A stretch of DNA of 64,000 bases, taken from assembly GCA_937910785.1 (NCBI GenBank), contig CALDLG010000045.1, forward strand, positions 1 through 64,000, read 5' to 3'. A program made the position numbers and the translations under genes. Under the pieces are notes generated by a model. It had not been told where the DNA came from, made no database searches, and saw only the letters and a program-made list of their open reading frames with translations. The stretch comes from an uncultured Lachnospiraceae bacterium (lineage in GTDB: Bacteria; Bacillota; Clostridia; Lachnospirales; Lachnospiraceae). This document shows positions 1-9,465 of this stretch, in pieces. Position 1 is the stretch's first letter; every line of letters begins with the position of its first letter.

Positions 1-243
1 TACTATATCTAAACCACTATTAAATATATTTTCATGTAGTCTGTAACTTTCTCTCACCAGTCTGGTAAATCGATGTCTTACGACACTGTTTCCTACCTTT
101 TTGCTGGCGGATATTCCCAACCTGTTTATCTGTCTGTTGTTTTCCAGAACATACATTACCAGATACCTGTTTGCGTAACTTTTACCATTCTGATAAACAT
201 ATTGGAAATCTTGATTCTTTTTCAATGATTCTGAAAATTTCAT
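1..243 (-). CDS. rnpA: Ribonuclease P protein component, 3' end cut by window
   Basis: The leftward frame from the ATG at 243 gives 81 residues that run off the window edge. It starts MKFSESLKKNQDF and carries the family core NRLGISASKKVGNSVVRHR followed by RLVRESYR, the RNA-binding signature of the RNase P protein. The full family protein is about 115-120 residues, so roughly the last third is missing. It helps the RNase P RNA bind precursor tRNA for 5' end processing. It lies just downstream of rpmH, the usual order next to a bacterial origin, with an attenuator-like hairpin between them. Confidence 0.96.
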   Translation of the reverse strand, partial: MKFSESLKKNQDFQYVYQNGKSYANRYLVMYVLENNRQINRLGISASKKVGNSVVRHRFTRLVRESYRLHENIFNSGLDIV

Positions 244-272
244 AGATGATAACCTTAACTTTTCCATCAGGG

Positions 273-298
273 AAAAAAAGGCCACATAAATGCGGCCT
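273..298 (-). terminator. Hairpin plus T-run between rpmH and rnpA
   Basis: Read leftward, an 8-bp stem (AGGCCGCA / TGTGGCCT, one G-U pair, TTTA loop) is followed at once by seven T. It overlaps the rpmH stop codon. It looks like an intrinsic terminator or attenuator that lowers rnpA expression relative to rpmH. Confidence 0.75.
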
Positions 299-431
299 AT
301 GCTGATAATCTTTTTCTACCTTTTGCTCTTCTTGCAGCTATCACTTTTCTTCCGCCTTTTGTTTTCATTCTGGCTCTGAATCCATGAACTTTGGATCTCT
401 GTCTCTTTTTCGGCTGATATGTCATTTTCAT
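297..431 (-). CDS. rpmH: 50S ribosomal protein L34
   Basis: This is a 44-residue, very basic protein beginning MKMTYQPKKRQRSKVHGF and ending AKGRKRLSA, which is diagnostic for L34 of clostridial type. The start is preceded by an AAAGGAGGTG ribosome binding site. L34 is a late-assembled large-subunit protein. The gene lies between oriC and rnpA and reads away from dnaA, as in most bacteria. The ATG two codons in (MTYQPKK) is also possible, but the ribosome binding site spacing favours the first. Confidence 0.98.
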   Translation of the reverse strand: MKMTYQPKKRQRSKVHGFRARMKTKGGRKVIAARRAKGRKRLSA

Positions 432-468
432 TTCGATACACCTCCTTTATAAATGCTCGTCTCTTATA

Positions 469-483
469 ATTTACGAAGTAAAT
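469..483. repeat. Short inverted repeat in the rpmH leader
   Basis: ATTTAC-GAA-GTAAAT is a perfect 15-bp inverted repeat lying between the predicted rpmH promoter and its start codon. It could be a leader hairpin or a protein site. No function is assigned. Confidence 0.4.
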
Positions 484-507
484 CTCTGTCAGGAAAACAA
501 CACCTCT

Positions 508-536
508 ATTTTATATAATTAAATGCAATACGTCAA
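508..536 (-). promoter_or_regulatory. Promoter of rpmH-rnpA
   Basis: Leftward -35 TTGACG (531-536) and -10 TAAAAT (508-513) are separated by exactly 17 bp. They sit about 75 bp upstream of the rpmH start. This is a good sigma-A type match. Confidence 0.7.
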
Positions 537-589
537 GAGAATCAGCGCATTTTATCATATATTTTCCTAATAATAAATTTTTTTCAAAA

Positions 590-800
590 AGAAAAACGAT
601 ATCCACTTTACATAAATATATCCACATTATGTGGATAATTTGTGTATAACTTTGATTTTATATGTTAAAATCTTTCAGATTTACCTTTATTTATATCATT
701 TCGAATGTTGATTTTCGTGGATATACTTATACACATCGTTCAGAATAATTATGAAACAATATGTCAACCCTTACATTTTTTGTGGATAACTTATGAATTG
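590..800. other. Chromosome replication origin (oriC), DnaA-box cluster
   Basis: The 490-bp gap between rpmH and dnaA holds several DnaA boxes (consensus TTATNCACA). Clear ones are at 630-638 (reverse, TGTGGATAA), 641-649 (reverse, TGTGTATAA), 727-735 (forward, TTATACACA) and 781-789 (reverse, TGTGGATAA). Bases 619-637 form a perfect inverted pair, TATCCACA-TTA-TGTGGATA, so a weaker forward box faces the first reverse one. A partial box lies near 599-607. The flanks (about 540-600 and 660-720) are very AT-rich and could be the unwinding region. A further box follows dnaA at 2384-2392, so the origin may be bipartite as in Bacillus. Confidence 0.85.
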
Positions 801-826
801 AATTTTTATCTCTTTTATATTAATAT
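798..826 (+). promoter_or_regulatory. Promoter of dnaA
   Basis: -35 TTGAAT (798-803) and -10 TAATAT (821-826) are spaced by 17 bp, about 95 bp before the dnaA start. A DnaA box at 781-789 lies directly upstream of the -35, which fits autoregulation by DnaA. Confidence 0.65.
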
Positions 827-922
827 AGATACAGGGGACTTTCGCATTGTATCGGAAACATGATTCTTACCGGATCACATTAACACAATAGAAGCAGCGC
901 AAAAGCAAGAGGTTTTACATTT

Positions 923-2281
923 ATGAATTCTATCAAAGACAACTGGGACTTAATTAAGGAAACACTGAGAAAAGAGTATGATCTTTCCGACATTGCTTAT
1001 TCTACATGGGTGGCCCCGCTCAATTTCTATAATGTGGACAACAATATCGTTACAATACTGATTCCTTCCAATCAGTCACATTTTCTGAATTATATATCCA
1101 ATAAGTATAAAAGCTACTTTCAGGTAACGATTTCTGAAATGATGAATCATACTTATGATATCGATTTTATCCTGGAAAAAGACGCCAATGAAAAAAATGA
1201 AGTGGACTATACCAAACCAAATCATGTATATAATATAAATTATGAAAACGCGAACCTCAATCCGAAGTATAATTTTAATACCTTTGTTGTCGGAAGCAAC
1301 AATAAATTCGCACATTCAGCCAGCCTTGCCGTAGCGGAATCTCCAGGTGAAGCATATAATCCTCTCTATATTTATGGAGGCGCCGGACTCGGTAAAACAC
1401 ATTTAATGCAGTCGATTGGACATTTTATTCTTCAACAGAACACCGATATGAAGGTACTGTATGTAACATCCGAACGGTTTACAAACGAAGTAATCGAATC
1501 CATTCGAAGTGGTAATGCATCCACCATGAGCAAATTAAGAGAAAAATACAGGACAGTGGATGTCCTTTTAATCGATGATATCCAGTTCATCATCGGTAAA
1601 GAAAGCACGCAGGAAGAATTTTTCCATACTTTTAACACGCTGCACGCTGACGGAAAACAGATTGTCCTGACATCTGACCGTCCTCCGAAAGAGCTGGAAA
1701 CACTGGAAGAAAGATTCCGCTCCAGATTCGAATGGGGACTGATCGCTGATATTCAGCCTCCTGATTACGAAACAAGAATGGCCATTCTCAGAAAGAATGC
1801 GGAAAACTGCAATAAAGAAATAGATAATGAAGTATTGGAGTACATTGCAACCAATATTAAATCCAATATCCGGGAACTGGAGGGGGCCTTCAATAAGATT
1901 ATAGCTTTTTCCAAACTGAATAATCTGGACATCAATCTGACTCATGCGGAAGAAGCCTTAAAAGACATTATTTATCCGGATGAAATGAGAGAAGTCACCC
2001 CTTCTCTGATTATCAATGTGGTGGCGGAGCATTTCGGTATTACGCCGGACGATATTATATCCAAAAAACGCAACTCCGAACTCGTACAGGCAAGACAGAT
2101 CGTTATGTATCTTTGCAGGGATCTGACAGATACTTCTCTTGCGGGAATTGCCAGACTCCTCGGTAAAAAAGATCATACAACCGTAATCCACGGTGTGAAT
2201 AAAATAACCGATGAAATTGTGAATAACGAAGAAGTAAAAAATAAAATGGAAGCCATCAGAAAAAAAATAGTGCCTTCATAA
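923..2281 (+). CDS. dnaA: Chromosomal replication initiator DnaA
   Basis: This 452-residue protein has the usual four-domain layout. Domain I is at about residues 1-85, with a short linker after it. The AAA+ core follows, with Walker A GGAGLGKTH at 152-160 and Walker B LLIDDI at 215-220. The C-terminal DNA-binding domain ends in the DnaA signature DHTTVIHG at 417-424. It binds DnaA boxes and opens oriC. An AGAGG ribosome binding site lies shortly before the ATG. It is the first gene of the rightward replication cluster and is probably autoregulated through the box just before its promoter. Length and motifs are typical. Confidence 0.99.
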   Translation: MNSIKDNWDLIKETLRKEYDLSDIAYSTWVAPLNFYNVDNNIVTILIPSNQSHFLNYISNKYKSYFQVTISEMMNHTYDIDFILEKDANEKNEVDYTKPNHVYNINYENANLNPKYNFNTFVVGSNNKFAHSASLAVAESPGEAYNPLYIYGGAGLGKTHLMQSIGHFILQQNTDMKVLYVTSERFTNEVIESIRSGNASTMSKLREKYRTVDVLLIDDIQFIIGKESTQEEFFHTFNTLHADGKQIVLTSDRPPKELETLEERFRSRFEWGLIADIQPPDYETRMAILRKNAENCNKEIDNEVLEYIATNIKSNIRELEGAFNKIIAFSKLNNLDINLTHAEEALKDIIYPDEMREVTPSLIINVVAEHFGITPDDIISKKRNSELVQARQIVMYLCRDLTDTSLAGIARLLGKKDHTTVIHGVNKITDEIVNNEEVKNKMEAIRKKIVPS

Positions 2282-2369
2282 TTTTATTCTTGTTGATAAG
2301 TTCCATTTAATTATGAAGTTATCCTTACTTTTTCGCATGTTATACATTTTCTTTTTCCCTGAAAAATAG

Positions 2370-2392
2370 TATAATAGATAGGGTTATCCACA
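2370..2392 (+). promoter_or_regulatory. dnaN -10 element and downstream DnaA box
   Basis: The dnaA-dnaN gap has a perfect -10 TATAAT (2370-2375) with only a weak -35, followed by a perfect forward DnaA box TTATCCACA (2384-2392). The box would sit over the transcription start, suggesting DnaA control of dnaN or a second origin element. Confidence 0.55.
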
Positions 2393-2494
2393 TTTCAACA
2401 TCTATTATTAAGATAGACTATGAAATATATTATTTATAAATCTAATATGCCGATCTCCGTTTTGGCTCATACTCAGAAAGGAAGTTATGCACAG

Positions 2495-3604
2495 ATGAAA
2501 ATTGTATGTAAGAAATCGAATCTCTTAAATGGTGTACAGATCGTTTCGAAAGCAGTGCCAAGTAAAACAACCATGTCTATTCTGGAATGTATTCTCATCG
2601 ATGTAAGAAACGGAGAAATCAAGCTGGCGGCAAACGATATGGAGCTTGGCATCGAAACAAGAATCGAGGGAGAAGTCATTGAAAAGGGCATGATTGCTCT
2701 GGATGCAAAAATATTTCTTGAAATCGTCCGCAAGCTTCCTGACAGTAATATTAAAATAGAAACCGACAGCAGCTTAAAGACAACGATTACCTGTGAAAAA
2801 GCGAAGTTTAATATCATTGGAAAATCCGGGGAAGATTTTTCTTATCTTCCGTTGATTGAAAGAAATGATTCTGTTGTTGTTTCACAGTTTACCTTAAAAG
2901 AAATTATAAGACAGACCATTTTCTCCATTGCGGACAATGATAATAACAAACTGATGACAGGAGAATTATTTGAAATTACTGATGATACTCTGAAAGTGGT
3001 ATCTCTGGACGGTCATAGGATTTCTATCAGAAAAATTCAGTTAAAAAATACATATGCTTCAAAGAAAATTGTAGTGCCTGGCAAAACTTTGAGTGAAATC
3101 AGTAAAATTCTTTCCGGCGATACGGACAAAGATGTCAGTATTTTCTTCACGGATAATCATATTTTATTTGAATTCGACAATACAATCGTCGTTTCCAGAT
3201 TGATTGAAGGAGAATATTTCAGAATTGACCAGATGCTTTCCAGCGATTATGAGACAAAAGTAAGGATTAACAAAAAGGAATTTCTGAATTGTATCGACAG
3301 AGCAACGCTTCTTGTGAAGGAAGGAGACAAAAAGCCTGTTATCATCAATATTACAGATGAAGCGATGGAGCTTAAAATGAATACGATCATCGGGAGCATG
3401 GATGAAGAGATCGATATTTCCAAGAGAGGGAAGGATCTGATGATAGGATTTAATCCCAAATTTCTGATCGATGCTCTCAGAGTGATAGATGATGAGGAAG
3501 TCGATTTATATATGGTAAATCCGAAGGCTCCCTGTTTTATAAGAGATGCGGAGGAAAATTATATTTATCTGATTCTTCCGGTTAACTTTACGACAGTAAG
3601 CTGA
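2495..3604 (+). CDS. dnaN: DNA polymerase III sliding clamp (beta subunit)
   Basis: The protein (369 residues from the chosen start) begins MKIVCKKSNLLNGVQIVSKAV, the standard N-terminus of bacterial beta clamps, and ends with the conserved LILPVNF-type tail near the C-terminus. It forms the dimeric ring that tethers polymerase III to DNA. An in-frame ATG exists at 2420, adding 25 residues, but that extension is unlike the family and would place the start almost on the predicted promoter. The ATG at 2495 has AAAGGAAG about 10 bases upstream. It follows dnaA as usual. Confidence 0.97.
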   Translation: MKIVCKKSNLLNGVQIVSKAVPSKTTMSILECILIDVRNGEIKLAANDMELGIETRIEGEVIEKGMIALDAKIFLEIVRKLPDSNIKIETDSSLKTTITCEKAKFNIIGKSGEDFSYLPLIERNDSVVVSQFTLKEIIRQTIFSIADNDNNKLMTGELFEITDDTLKVVSLDGHRISIRKIQLKNTYASKKIVVPGKTLSEISKILSGDTDKDVSIFFTDNHILFEFDNTIVVSRLIEGEYFRIDQMLSSDYETKVRINKKEFLNCIDRATLLVKEGDKKPVIINITDEAMELKMNTIIGSMDEEIDISKRGKDLMIGFNPKFLIDALRVIDDEEVDLYMVNPKAPCFIRDAEENYIYLILPVNFTTVS

Positions 3605-3627
3605 AAATTGTTTAAGAGTGGGATATT

Positions 3628-3837
3628 ATGGAAAAAATAAAAATTAAAGACGAATTTATAAAGCTTGGCCAGGCGATCAAGCTTGCAGGTCTTGTGGAAT
3701 CCGGTGTGGATGCCAAAATCGAAATTACGGAAGGTCATGTGCTTGTAAATGGCGAAACGGAATGCAGACGCGGCAGGAAAATTTATGCGGGCGACGTTAT
3801 TGAATTTAACGGACAGCAGATTAAGGTAGAAAACTGA
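3628..3837 (+). CDS. yaaA: S4-domain RNA-binding protein (YaaA/RlbA family)
   Basis: This is a 69-residue protein that is essentially one S4 RNA-binding fold: FIKLGQAIKLAGLVESG, then VNGETECRRGRKIYAGD. The same small gene sits between dnaN and recF in most Bacillota and has been linked to ribosome assembly. Its stop codon shares one base with the recF start (TGATG), so translation of the two is probably coupled. Confidence 0.93.
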   Translation: MEKIKIKDEFIKLGQAIKLAGLVESGVDAKIEITEGHVLVNGETECRRGRKIYAGDVIEFNGQQIKVEN

Positions 3838-4928
3838 TGATCATTAAATCATTGGAATTGGCAGATTACAGAAATTATGATGCGCTGGAAATTTATTTCA
3901 GCGGCGGTACCAATATTTTATACGGAAACAATGCGCAGGGAAAAACAAACATTTTAGAAGCAATTTACTTATCTTCTACCACTAAATCCCATAAAGGAAG
4001 TAAAGACGGGGATATTATCCATTTCGATAAAGAAGAAGCTCACATCAGGACAGTATTGGAAAAGGATGGAACGGAAAGCAGAATTGATATGCATCTTCGA
4101 AAAAATAAATCGAAGGGGATAGCCATCGACGGACAGAAAATTAAGAAAGCTTCAGAACTTCTCGGATTATTAAATGTTGTCTTTTTTTCACCGGAAGATC
4201 TGAATATTATCAAAAACGGTCCTTCTGAGAGAAGAAGATTTGTAGATATGGAATTATGTCAGCTCGATTCTTTTTATCTGTACAATCTGAATCATTATAA
4301 TAAGATTGTTAATCAGAGAAACAGGCTTTTAAAAGATATGTACTTTCATCCTGAGCTTCGGGAAACGTTAAATATATGGGATTCTCAGCTTATTTCTTTC
4401 GGAAGTAAGATCATAGAAAGAAGAGAGTTATTTACAAAACAGCTGAATGAAATTATTTATGAAATACATAAGAAACTTTCCGGTGATAAGGAAGAACTGG
4501 TAATTCGTTATGAACCGGATGTTACGATTGAAAATTATGGAAATTTCCTTTCGGCCAGTCAGGAAAAGGATATGAAACTAAAACAGACGACGGTTGGACC
4601 TCACAGAGATGATTTTTCTTTTATGACAGGTAATATCGATATTCGCAAATTTGGTTCTCAAGGTCAGCAAAGAACGGCTGCTCTTTCTTTGAAATTATCA
4701 GAAATCGAATTGGTAAAAAAAATGATAAAGGACAGTCCTGTTTTGCTTCTGGACGATGTTTTATCGGAACTTGACAGTAACAGACAAAATTATCTTTTGA
4801 ACAGTATCGGTGATATTCAGACAATTATTACCTGTACCGGTTTGGATGAATTTGTTAACAACAGATTTGAAATTGACAGGGTCTTTCAAATTGAAAATGG
4901 AAAAATAGCGGAAAATGCTGTAGATTAA
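3837..4928 (+). CDS. recF: DNA repair and replication protein RecF
   Basis: This 363-residue SMC-like ATPase has Walker A GNNAQGKT at residues 30-37, an ABC-type signature in GSQGQQRTAALS, and Walker B LLLDDVLSELD close to the C-terminus. RecF acts with RecO and RecR to load RecA at single-strand gaps. The start overlaps the preceding S4 gene by one base. Only 21 bp separate it from gyrB, so dnaN to gyrA is likely one transcription unit. Confidence 0.98.
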   Translation: MIIKSLELADYRNYDALEIYFSGGTNILYGNNAQGKTNILEAIYLSSTTKSHKGSKDGDIIHFDKEEAHIRTVLEKDGTESRIDMHLRKNKSKGIAIDGQKIKKASELLGLLNVVFFSPEDLNIIKNGPSERRRFVDMELCQLDSFYLYNLNHYNKIVNQRNRLLKDMYFHPELRETLNIWDSQLISFGSKIIERRELFTKQLNEIIYEIHKKLSGDKEELVIRYEPDVTIENYGNFLSASQEKDMKLKQTTVGPHRDDFSFMTGNIDIRKFGSQGQQRTAALSLKLSEIELVKKMIKDSPVLLLDDVLSELDSNRQNYLLNSIGDIQTIITCTGLDEFVNNRFEIDRVFQIENGKIAENAVD

Positions 4929-4949
4929 AGGAAAGGCACAGGGATCAGA

Positions 4950-6869
4950 ATGGCTAACGAAGAATATGGTGCAGATCAGATTCAGATATTGGAAGGTCTT
5001 GAAGCAGTTCGTAAGAGACCTGGTATGTATATAGGGAGCACATCCAGCAGAGGACTTCATCATCTTGTTTATGAAATTGTGGATAATTCCGTTGATGAAG
5101 CGCTTGCCGGTGTCTGCGACACGATTCATGTTACGGTTAATCAGGATAATTCCGTTACCGTAATCGATAACGGGCGAGGTATTCCGGTCGGAATCAATCA
5201 TAAAGCGGGAATACCGGCGGTAGAGGTGGTATTTACGGTTCTTCATGCAGGCGGCAAGTTTGGCGGTGGAGGATATAAAGTATCGGGAGGACTTCATGGA
5301 GTGGGCGCTTCTGTTGTCAACGCGCTATCCGAATGGCTCGAAGTGGAAATTTGCAGTGAGGGTAAAGTTTATAAGCAGCGTTATGAAAGAGGACATGTTT
5401 GTTATCCTCTGAAAATGACCGGAGAATGTGATGCGGATAAAAGCGGAACGAAGATTCATTTTAAACCCGATGCCACGATTTTTGAAGATGTCATATTTGA
5501 CTATAAGACTTTAAAAACGAGACTTCGGGAAACCGCATTCCTGACGAAAGGCCTTAAAATTATTCTTGTGGATGAAAGAGAAGGTCAGGAGCAGGAAAAG
5601 GTGTTCCATTACGAAGGAGGCATCAAGGAATTCGTCACATATCTGAATAAGAGCAAAGATGCCCTTTATGAGCAGATCATGTATTTTGAGGGAAATAAAA
5701 ATAATGTTTATGTTGAAGTTGCCATGCAGCATAACGATTCTTATAACGAAAGCGTATACAGCTTTGTCAACAACATTAATACGCCGGAAGGCGGTACGCA
5801 CCTGATCGGTTTTAAGAATGCCTTAACGAAAACATTTAATGATTATGCGAGAAATAATAAGCTGATTAAAGAAAATGAAGAAAATCTTTCCGGTGATGAT
5901 ATCCGGGAAGGACTGACGGCTATTATCAGCGTAAAAATAGAAGATCCTCAGTTTGAGGGACAGACGAAACAAAAACTGGGTAATTCCGAAGCAAGGGGCG
6001 CTGTCGATAACATCGTGAGCGAACAGCTTACTTATTTTCTGGAGCAGAATCCTACGATTGCCAAAATCATCTGTGAAAAATCCATTATGGCACAGCGGGC
6101 AAGAGAAGCGGCCAGAAAAGCGAGAGATCTTACTCGGCGTAAATCAGCCCTTGAGAATTCGTCTTTACCTGGAAAACTGGCGGATTGTTCCGACAAAGAT
6201 CCTAAAAACTGTGAAATTTATATCGTTGAGGGAGATTCTGCGGGCGGTTCTGCGAAAACGGCCAGAAGCCGTGCAACACAGGCTATTTTGCCGCTTCGAG
6301 GCAAAATATTGAATGTGGAGAAAGCAAGACTCGATAAAATTTATGCCAATGCGGAAATCAAAGCAATGATTACTGCGTTTGGAACGGGAATTCATGAGGA
6401 TTTCGATATCAGCAAGCTTCGTTATGATAAGATTATTATTATGACGGATGCCGATGTTGACGGCGCTCATATCGCGACTTTAATGCTTACTTTTATCTAT
6501 CGCTTTATGCCGGAGCTGATCAGACAGGGACATGTTTATCTGGCAAAACCTCCTTTGTATAAACTGGAGAAGAACAGACAGGTCTGGTATGCTTACAGTG
6601 ATGAGGAACTGGACAAAATTCTTGCAGAAGTGGGAAGAGATCAGAATAATAAAATTCAGCGTTATAAGGGACTCGGTGAAATGGATGCGGATCAGCTCTG
6701 GGATACGACAATGGATCCTGAAAAGCGTATTTTGCTGCGCGTCAATATTAACGAAGAAGAAGAATCGGAAGTTGATCTGACCTTTAATACTTTGATGGGC
6801 GATAAGGTGGAACCCCGTCGCATTTTTATCGAAGAAAATGCAAAGTTTGTTAAGAATCTTGATATTTAA
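4950..6869 (+). CDS. gyrB: DNA gyrase subunit B
   Basis: The 639-residue type IIA topoisomerase ATPase subunit has a GHKL ATP-binding domain with EIVDNSVDEAL and a glycine-rich lid GGKFGGGGYKVSGGLHGVG. The TOPRIM domain begins at EGDSAGGSA (E427), with the metal aspartates in DADVDGAH (D500, D502, D504). It ends with the short C-terminal domain typical of the Bacillota form. With GyrA it adds negative supercoils. A GGAAAGGC ribosome binding region precedes the ATG. Confidence 0.99.
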   Translation: MANEEYGADQIQILEGLEAVRKRPGMYIGSTSSRGLHHLVYEIVDNSVDEALAGVCDTIHVTVNQDNSVTVIDNGRGIPVGINHKAGIPAVEVVFTVLHAGGKFGGGGYKVSGGLHGVGASVVNALSEWLEVEICSEGKVYKQRYERGHVCYPLKMTGECDADKSGTKIHFKPDATIFEDVIFDYKTLKTRLRETAFLTKGLKIILVDEREGQEQEKVFHYEGGIKEFVTYLNKSKDALYEQIMYFEGNKNNVYVEVAMQHNDSYNESVYSFVNNINTPEGGTHLIGFKNALTKTFNDYARNNKLIKENEENLSGDDIREGLTAIISVKIEDPQFEGQTKQKLGNSEARGAVDNIVSEQLTYFLEQNPTIAKIICEKSIMAQRAREAARKARDLTRRKSALENSSLPGKLADCSDKDPKNCEIYIVEGDSAGGSAKTARSRATQAILPLRGKILNVEKARLDKIYANAEIKAMITAFGTGIHEDFDISKLRYDKIIIMTDADVDGAHIATLMLTFIYRFMPELIRQGHVYLAKPPLYKLEKNRQVWYAYSDEELDKILAEVGRDQNNKIQRYKGLGEMDADQLWDTTMDPEKRILLRVNINEEEESEVDLTFNTLMGDKVEPRRIFIEENAKFVKNLDI

Positions 6870-6899
6870 ACGTCTCCTGCAAAATGTTAAGAAGGGAGT

Positions 6900-9422
6900 A
6901 TGGTTATAAAAATGGATGACCGTATTTTTGATAAAATTGAAGAAGTAGATCTGAAAAAGAAAATGGAAGATTCTTATATTGATTATGCGATGAGCGTTAT
7001 TGCGGCCCGTGCGCTGCCCGATGTAAGAGATGGTTTGAAGCCGGTACAGCGAAGAGTGCTCTATTCCATGATCGAACTGAACAATGGTCCCGATAAGCCT
7101 CACAGAAAGAGCGCCCGTATTGTCGGTGATACAATGGGTAAATACCATCCTCATGGAGACAGTTCCATTTATGGAGCCCTTGTTAATATGGCACAGGAAT
7201 GGTCTACCCGTTATCCTCTGGTGGATGGGCATGGTAATTTCGGTTCCGTAGACGGCGACGGCGCTGCGGCGATGCGTTATACGGAAGCAAGGCTCAGTAA
7301 GATTTCCATGGAACTGCTTGCGGATATCAATAAGAATACCGTAGATTTTGTTCCCAATTTTGATGATACGGAAAAAGAACCTTCCGTACTGCCCAGCCGT
7401 TATCCGAATCTTCTTGTAAACGGCACATCCGGTATTGCGGTCGGTATGGCTACCAATATTCCCCCTCATAACCTGAGGGAAGTCATTTCCGCTGTCGTAA
7501 AGATTATTGATAATCAGGTTCAGGAAAACCGTAATACGGAAATGGAAGAAATACTGGAGCTTGTAAAAGCGCCTGATTTTCCGACCGGAGGCATTATTCT
7601 CGGTACGAGAGGGGCAGAAGAAGCCTATCGCACCGGACGCGGTAAAGTAAGGGTCAGGGCGGTAACGAACATAGAACCGATGGATAACGGAAAGAACCGT
7701 ATTATCGTTACCGAACTTCCTTATATGGTAAATAAGGCGAATCTGATTCTGAAAATTGCGGAACTTGTGAAATTAAAGAAAATTGATGGAATTACGGATC
7801 TTCGTGATGAAACCAACCGCGAAGGCATGAGAATTGTGATAGAACTCAGAAAAGACGCCAACGCGAATGTTATTCTCAATCAGCTTTATAAACATACGCA
7901 GCTGCAGGATTCTTTCGGTATTATTATGCTGGCTCTTGTTGACGGACAGCCAAAGGTTATGAATATTCTGGATATGCTTCATTTCTATCTTGAGCACCAG
8001 AAGGACGTTGTCACGAGAAGAACCAGGTATGAACTGAATAAAGCCGAAGAACGTGATCATATTTTACAGGGATTATTAATTGCTCTTGATCATATCGATG
8101 AAGTGATTCAGATTATAAGAAGCAGTCAGACTACACAGATAGCGAAAGAGCGATTGATGGAACGTTTTGGTTTTACCGATGTACAGGCGCAGAATATTGT
8201 TGATATGCGTCTGCGCTCTCTGACAGGTCTGGAAAGAGAAAAACTGGAAAACGAGCACAAAGAATTATTGATAAAAATAGCGGAGTTAAAAGCGATTCTG
8301 GCAGATGAAAAGCTGCTGCTTGGTGTGATCAAAGAAGAAATCATGATTATTTCGGAGAAATTCGGTGATGACAGAAGAAGTCAGATCGGTTTCGATGTAT
8401 ATGATATCAATATGGAGGATCTGATTCCGAAAGACAATACAATTATCGCCATGACAAGTCTTGGATATGTGAAGCGGATGACGGTAGATAATTTCAAGGC
8501 ACAGCACCGCGGCGGTAAAGGAATCAAGGGAATGCAGACGATTGAAGAAGATTACATAGAAGATCTTCTGATGACAACAACACACCATTACCTGATGTTC
8601 TTTACTAACTTCGGAAGGGTTTACAGACTGAAAGCCTATGAGATTCCGGAAGCGGGTCGGACGGCAAGAGGAACCGCAATTATCAATTTACTGCAATTAA
8701 CGCCGGGAGAAAAGGTTTCCGCCATGATTCCGATCAAGGATTATGAAGAATCGAAAAACCTTTTCATGGTAACGAAAAAGGGAATCGTCAAGAAAACTTC
8801 GATTTTGGAGTACAGTAATGTCAGAAAAACCGGACTTACCGCAATTAATCTGCGGGAAGATGATGAGTTGATTGAGGTAAAAGCGACGGATGAAAAGACG
8901 GAAATTTTCCTCGTTACAAGGCAGGGAATGTGCATTCGTTTCAGAGAAACGGATGTGAGGGCAACCGGAAGAGCTTCCATGGGTGTAATCGGCATGAATC
9001 TGTCTGACGGAGATGAGATCATCGGAATGCAGTTAGATCATCAGGGAGATTCTCTTCTGATCGTTTCCGAAAACGGACTCGGAAAGCGTACCTATCTGGA
9101 TGAATTTTCAGTACAGAATCGTGGCGGCAAAGGTGTAAAATGTTATAAGATTACAGAAAAAACAGGAAATGTAGTCGGCGTAAAGGCTGTTAATGATGAT
9201 CATGAAATTATGATGATTACGACAGAGGGAGTCATTATTCAGCTTCGAATGGAAGATATTTCGACTCTTGGCAGAATTACATCGGGTGTGAAGATGATGA
9301 ACCTGGAAGAAGATGTGAAGGTTGCCAAAATTGCCAAGGTACGGGAAAAGGTGAGCGACGGAAATCAGGAATTCGAAAATATAGACGACGCACTGGAAGA
9401 TATTCCGGAAGAAGAAAAGTAA
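6900..9422 (+). CDS. gyrA: DNA gyrase subunit A
   Basis: The breakage-reunion subunit has its catalytic tyrosine in MRYTEARL (Y127 from this start). The GyrA box RGGKG (after Q535) is present, so this is gyrase and not topoisomerase IV. Six C-terminal beta-pinwheel repeats follow, then an acidic tail. The length is 840 residues. Start choice is uncertain: AAGGGAG lies only one base before the ATG at 6900 and 13 bases before the in-frame ATG at 6912 (MDDRIFDK), which may be the true start and would place the tyrosine at 123. Confidence 0.98.
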   Translation: MVIKMDDRIFDKIEEVDLKKKMEDSYIDYAMSVIAARALPDVRDGLKPVQRRVLYSMIELNNGPDKPHRKSARIVGDTMGKYHPHGDSSIYGALVNMAQEWSTRYPLVDGHGNFGSVDGDGAAAMRYTEARLSKISMELLADINKNTVDFVPNFDDTEKEPSVLPSRYPNLLVNGTSGIAVGMATNIPPHNLREVISAVVKIIDNQVQENRNTEMEEILELVKAPDFPTGGIILGTRGAEEAYRTGRGKVRVRAVTNIEPMDNGKNRIIVTELPYMVNKANLILKIAELVKLKKIDGITDLRDETNREGMRIVIELRKDANANVILNQLYKHTQLQDSFGIIMLALVDGQPKVMNILDMLHFYLEHQKDVVTRRTRYELNKAEERDHILQGLLIALDHIDEVIQIIRSSQTTQIAKERLMERFGFTDVQAQNIVDMRLRSLTGLEREKLENEHKELLIKIAELKAILADEKLLLGVIKEEIMIISEKFGDDRRSQIGFDVYDINMEDLIPKDNTIIAMTSLGYVKRMTVDNFKAQHRGGKGIKGMQTIEEDYIEDLLMTTTHHYLMFFTNFGRVYRLKAYEIPEAGRTARGTAIINLLQLTPGEKVSAMIPIKDYEESKNLFMVTKKGIVKKTSILEYSNVRKTGLTAINLREDDELIEVKATDEKTEIFLVTRQGMCIRFRETDVRATGRASMGVIGMNLSDGDEIIGMQLDHQGDSLLIVSENGLGKRTYLDEFSVQNRGGKGVKCYKITEKTGNVVGVKAVNDDHEIMMITTEGVIIQLRMEDISTLGRITSGVKMMNLEEDVKVAKIAKVREKVSDGNQEFENIDDALEDIPEEEK

Positions 9423-9433
9423 AAATGATAGAA

Positions 9434-9465
9434 AGAGATGTCGGGAAGCTGGCATCTCTTTTGTT
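9434..9465 (+). terminator. Intrinsic terminator after gyrA
   Basis: A 9-bp stem (AGAGATGTC / GGCATCTCT, one G-U pair) with an 8-base loop is followed by TTTTGTT. It lies 11 bp after the gyrA stop and closes the replication cluster. Confidence 0.75.

Noticed and set aside
2420..2494. In-frame upstream start that would lengthen dnaN by 25 residues
   Set aside because: The extension is unlike beta clamps, lacks a ribosome binding site and begins close to the predicted promoter and DnaA box.
6480..7469. Long leftward open frame opposite gyrB and gyrA
   Set aside because: It is a shadow of two conserved genes, has low-complexity composition and no family resemblance.
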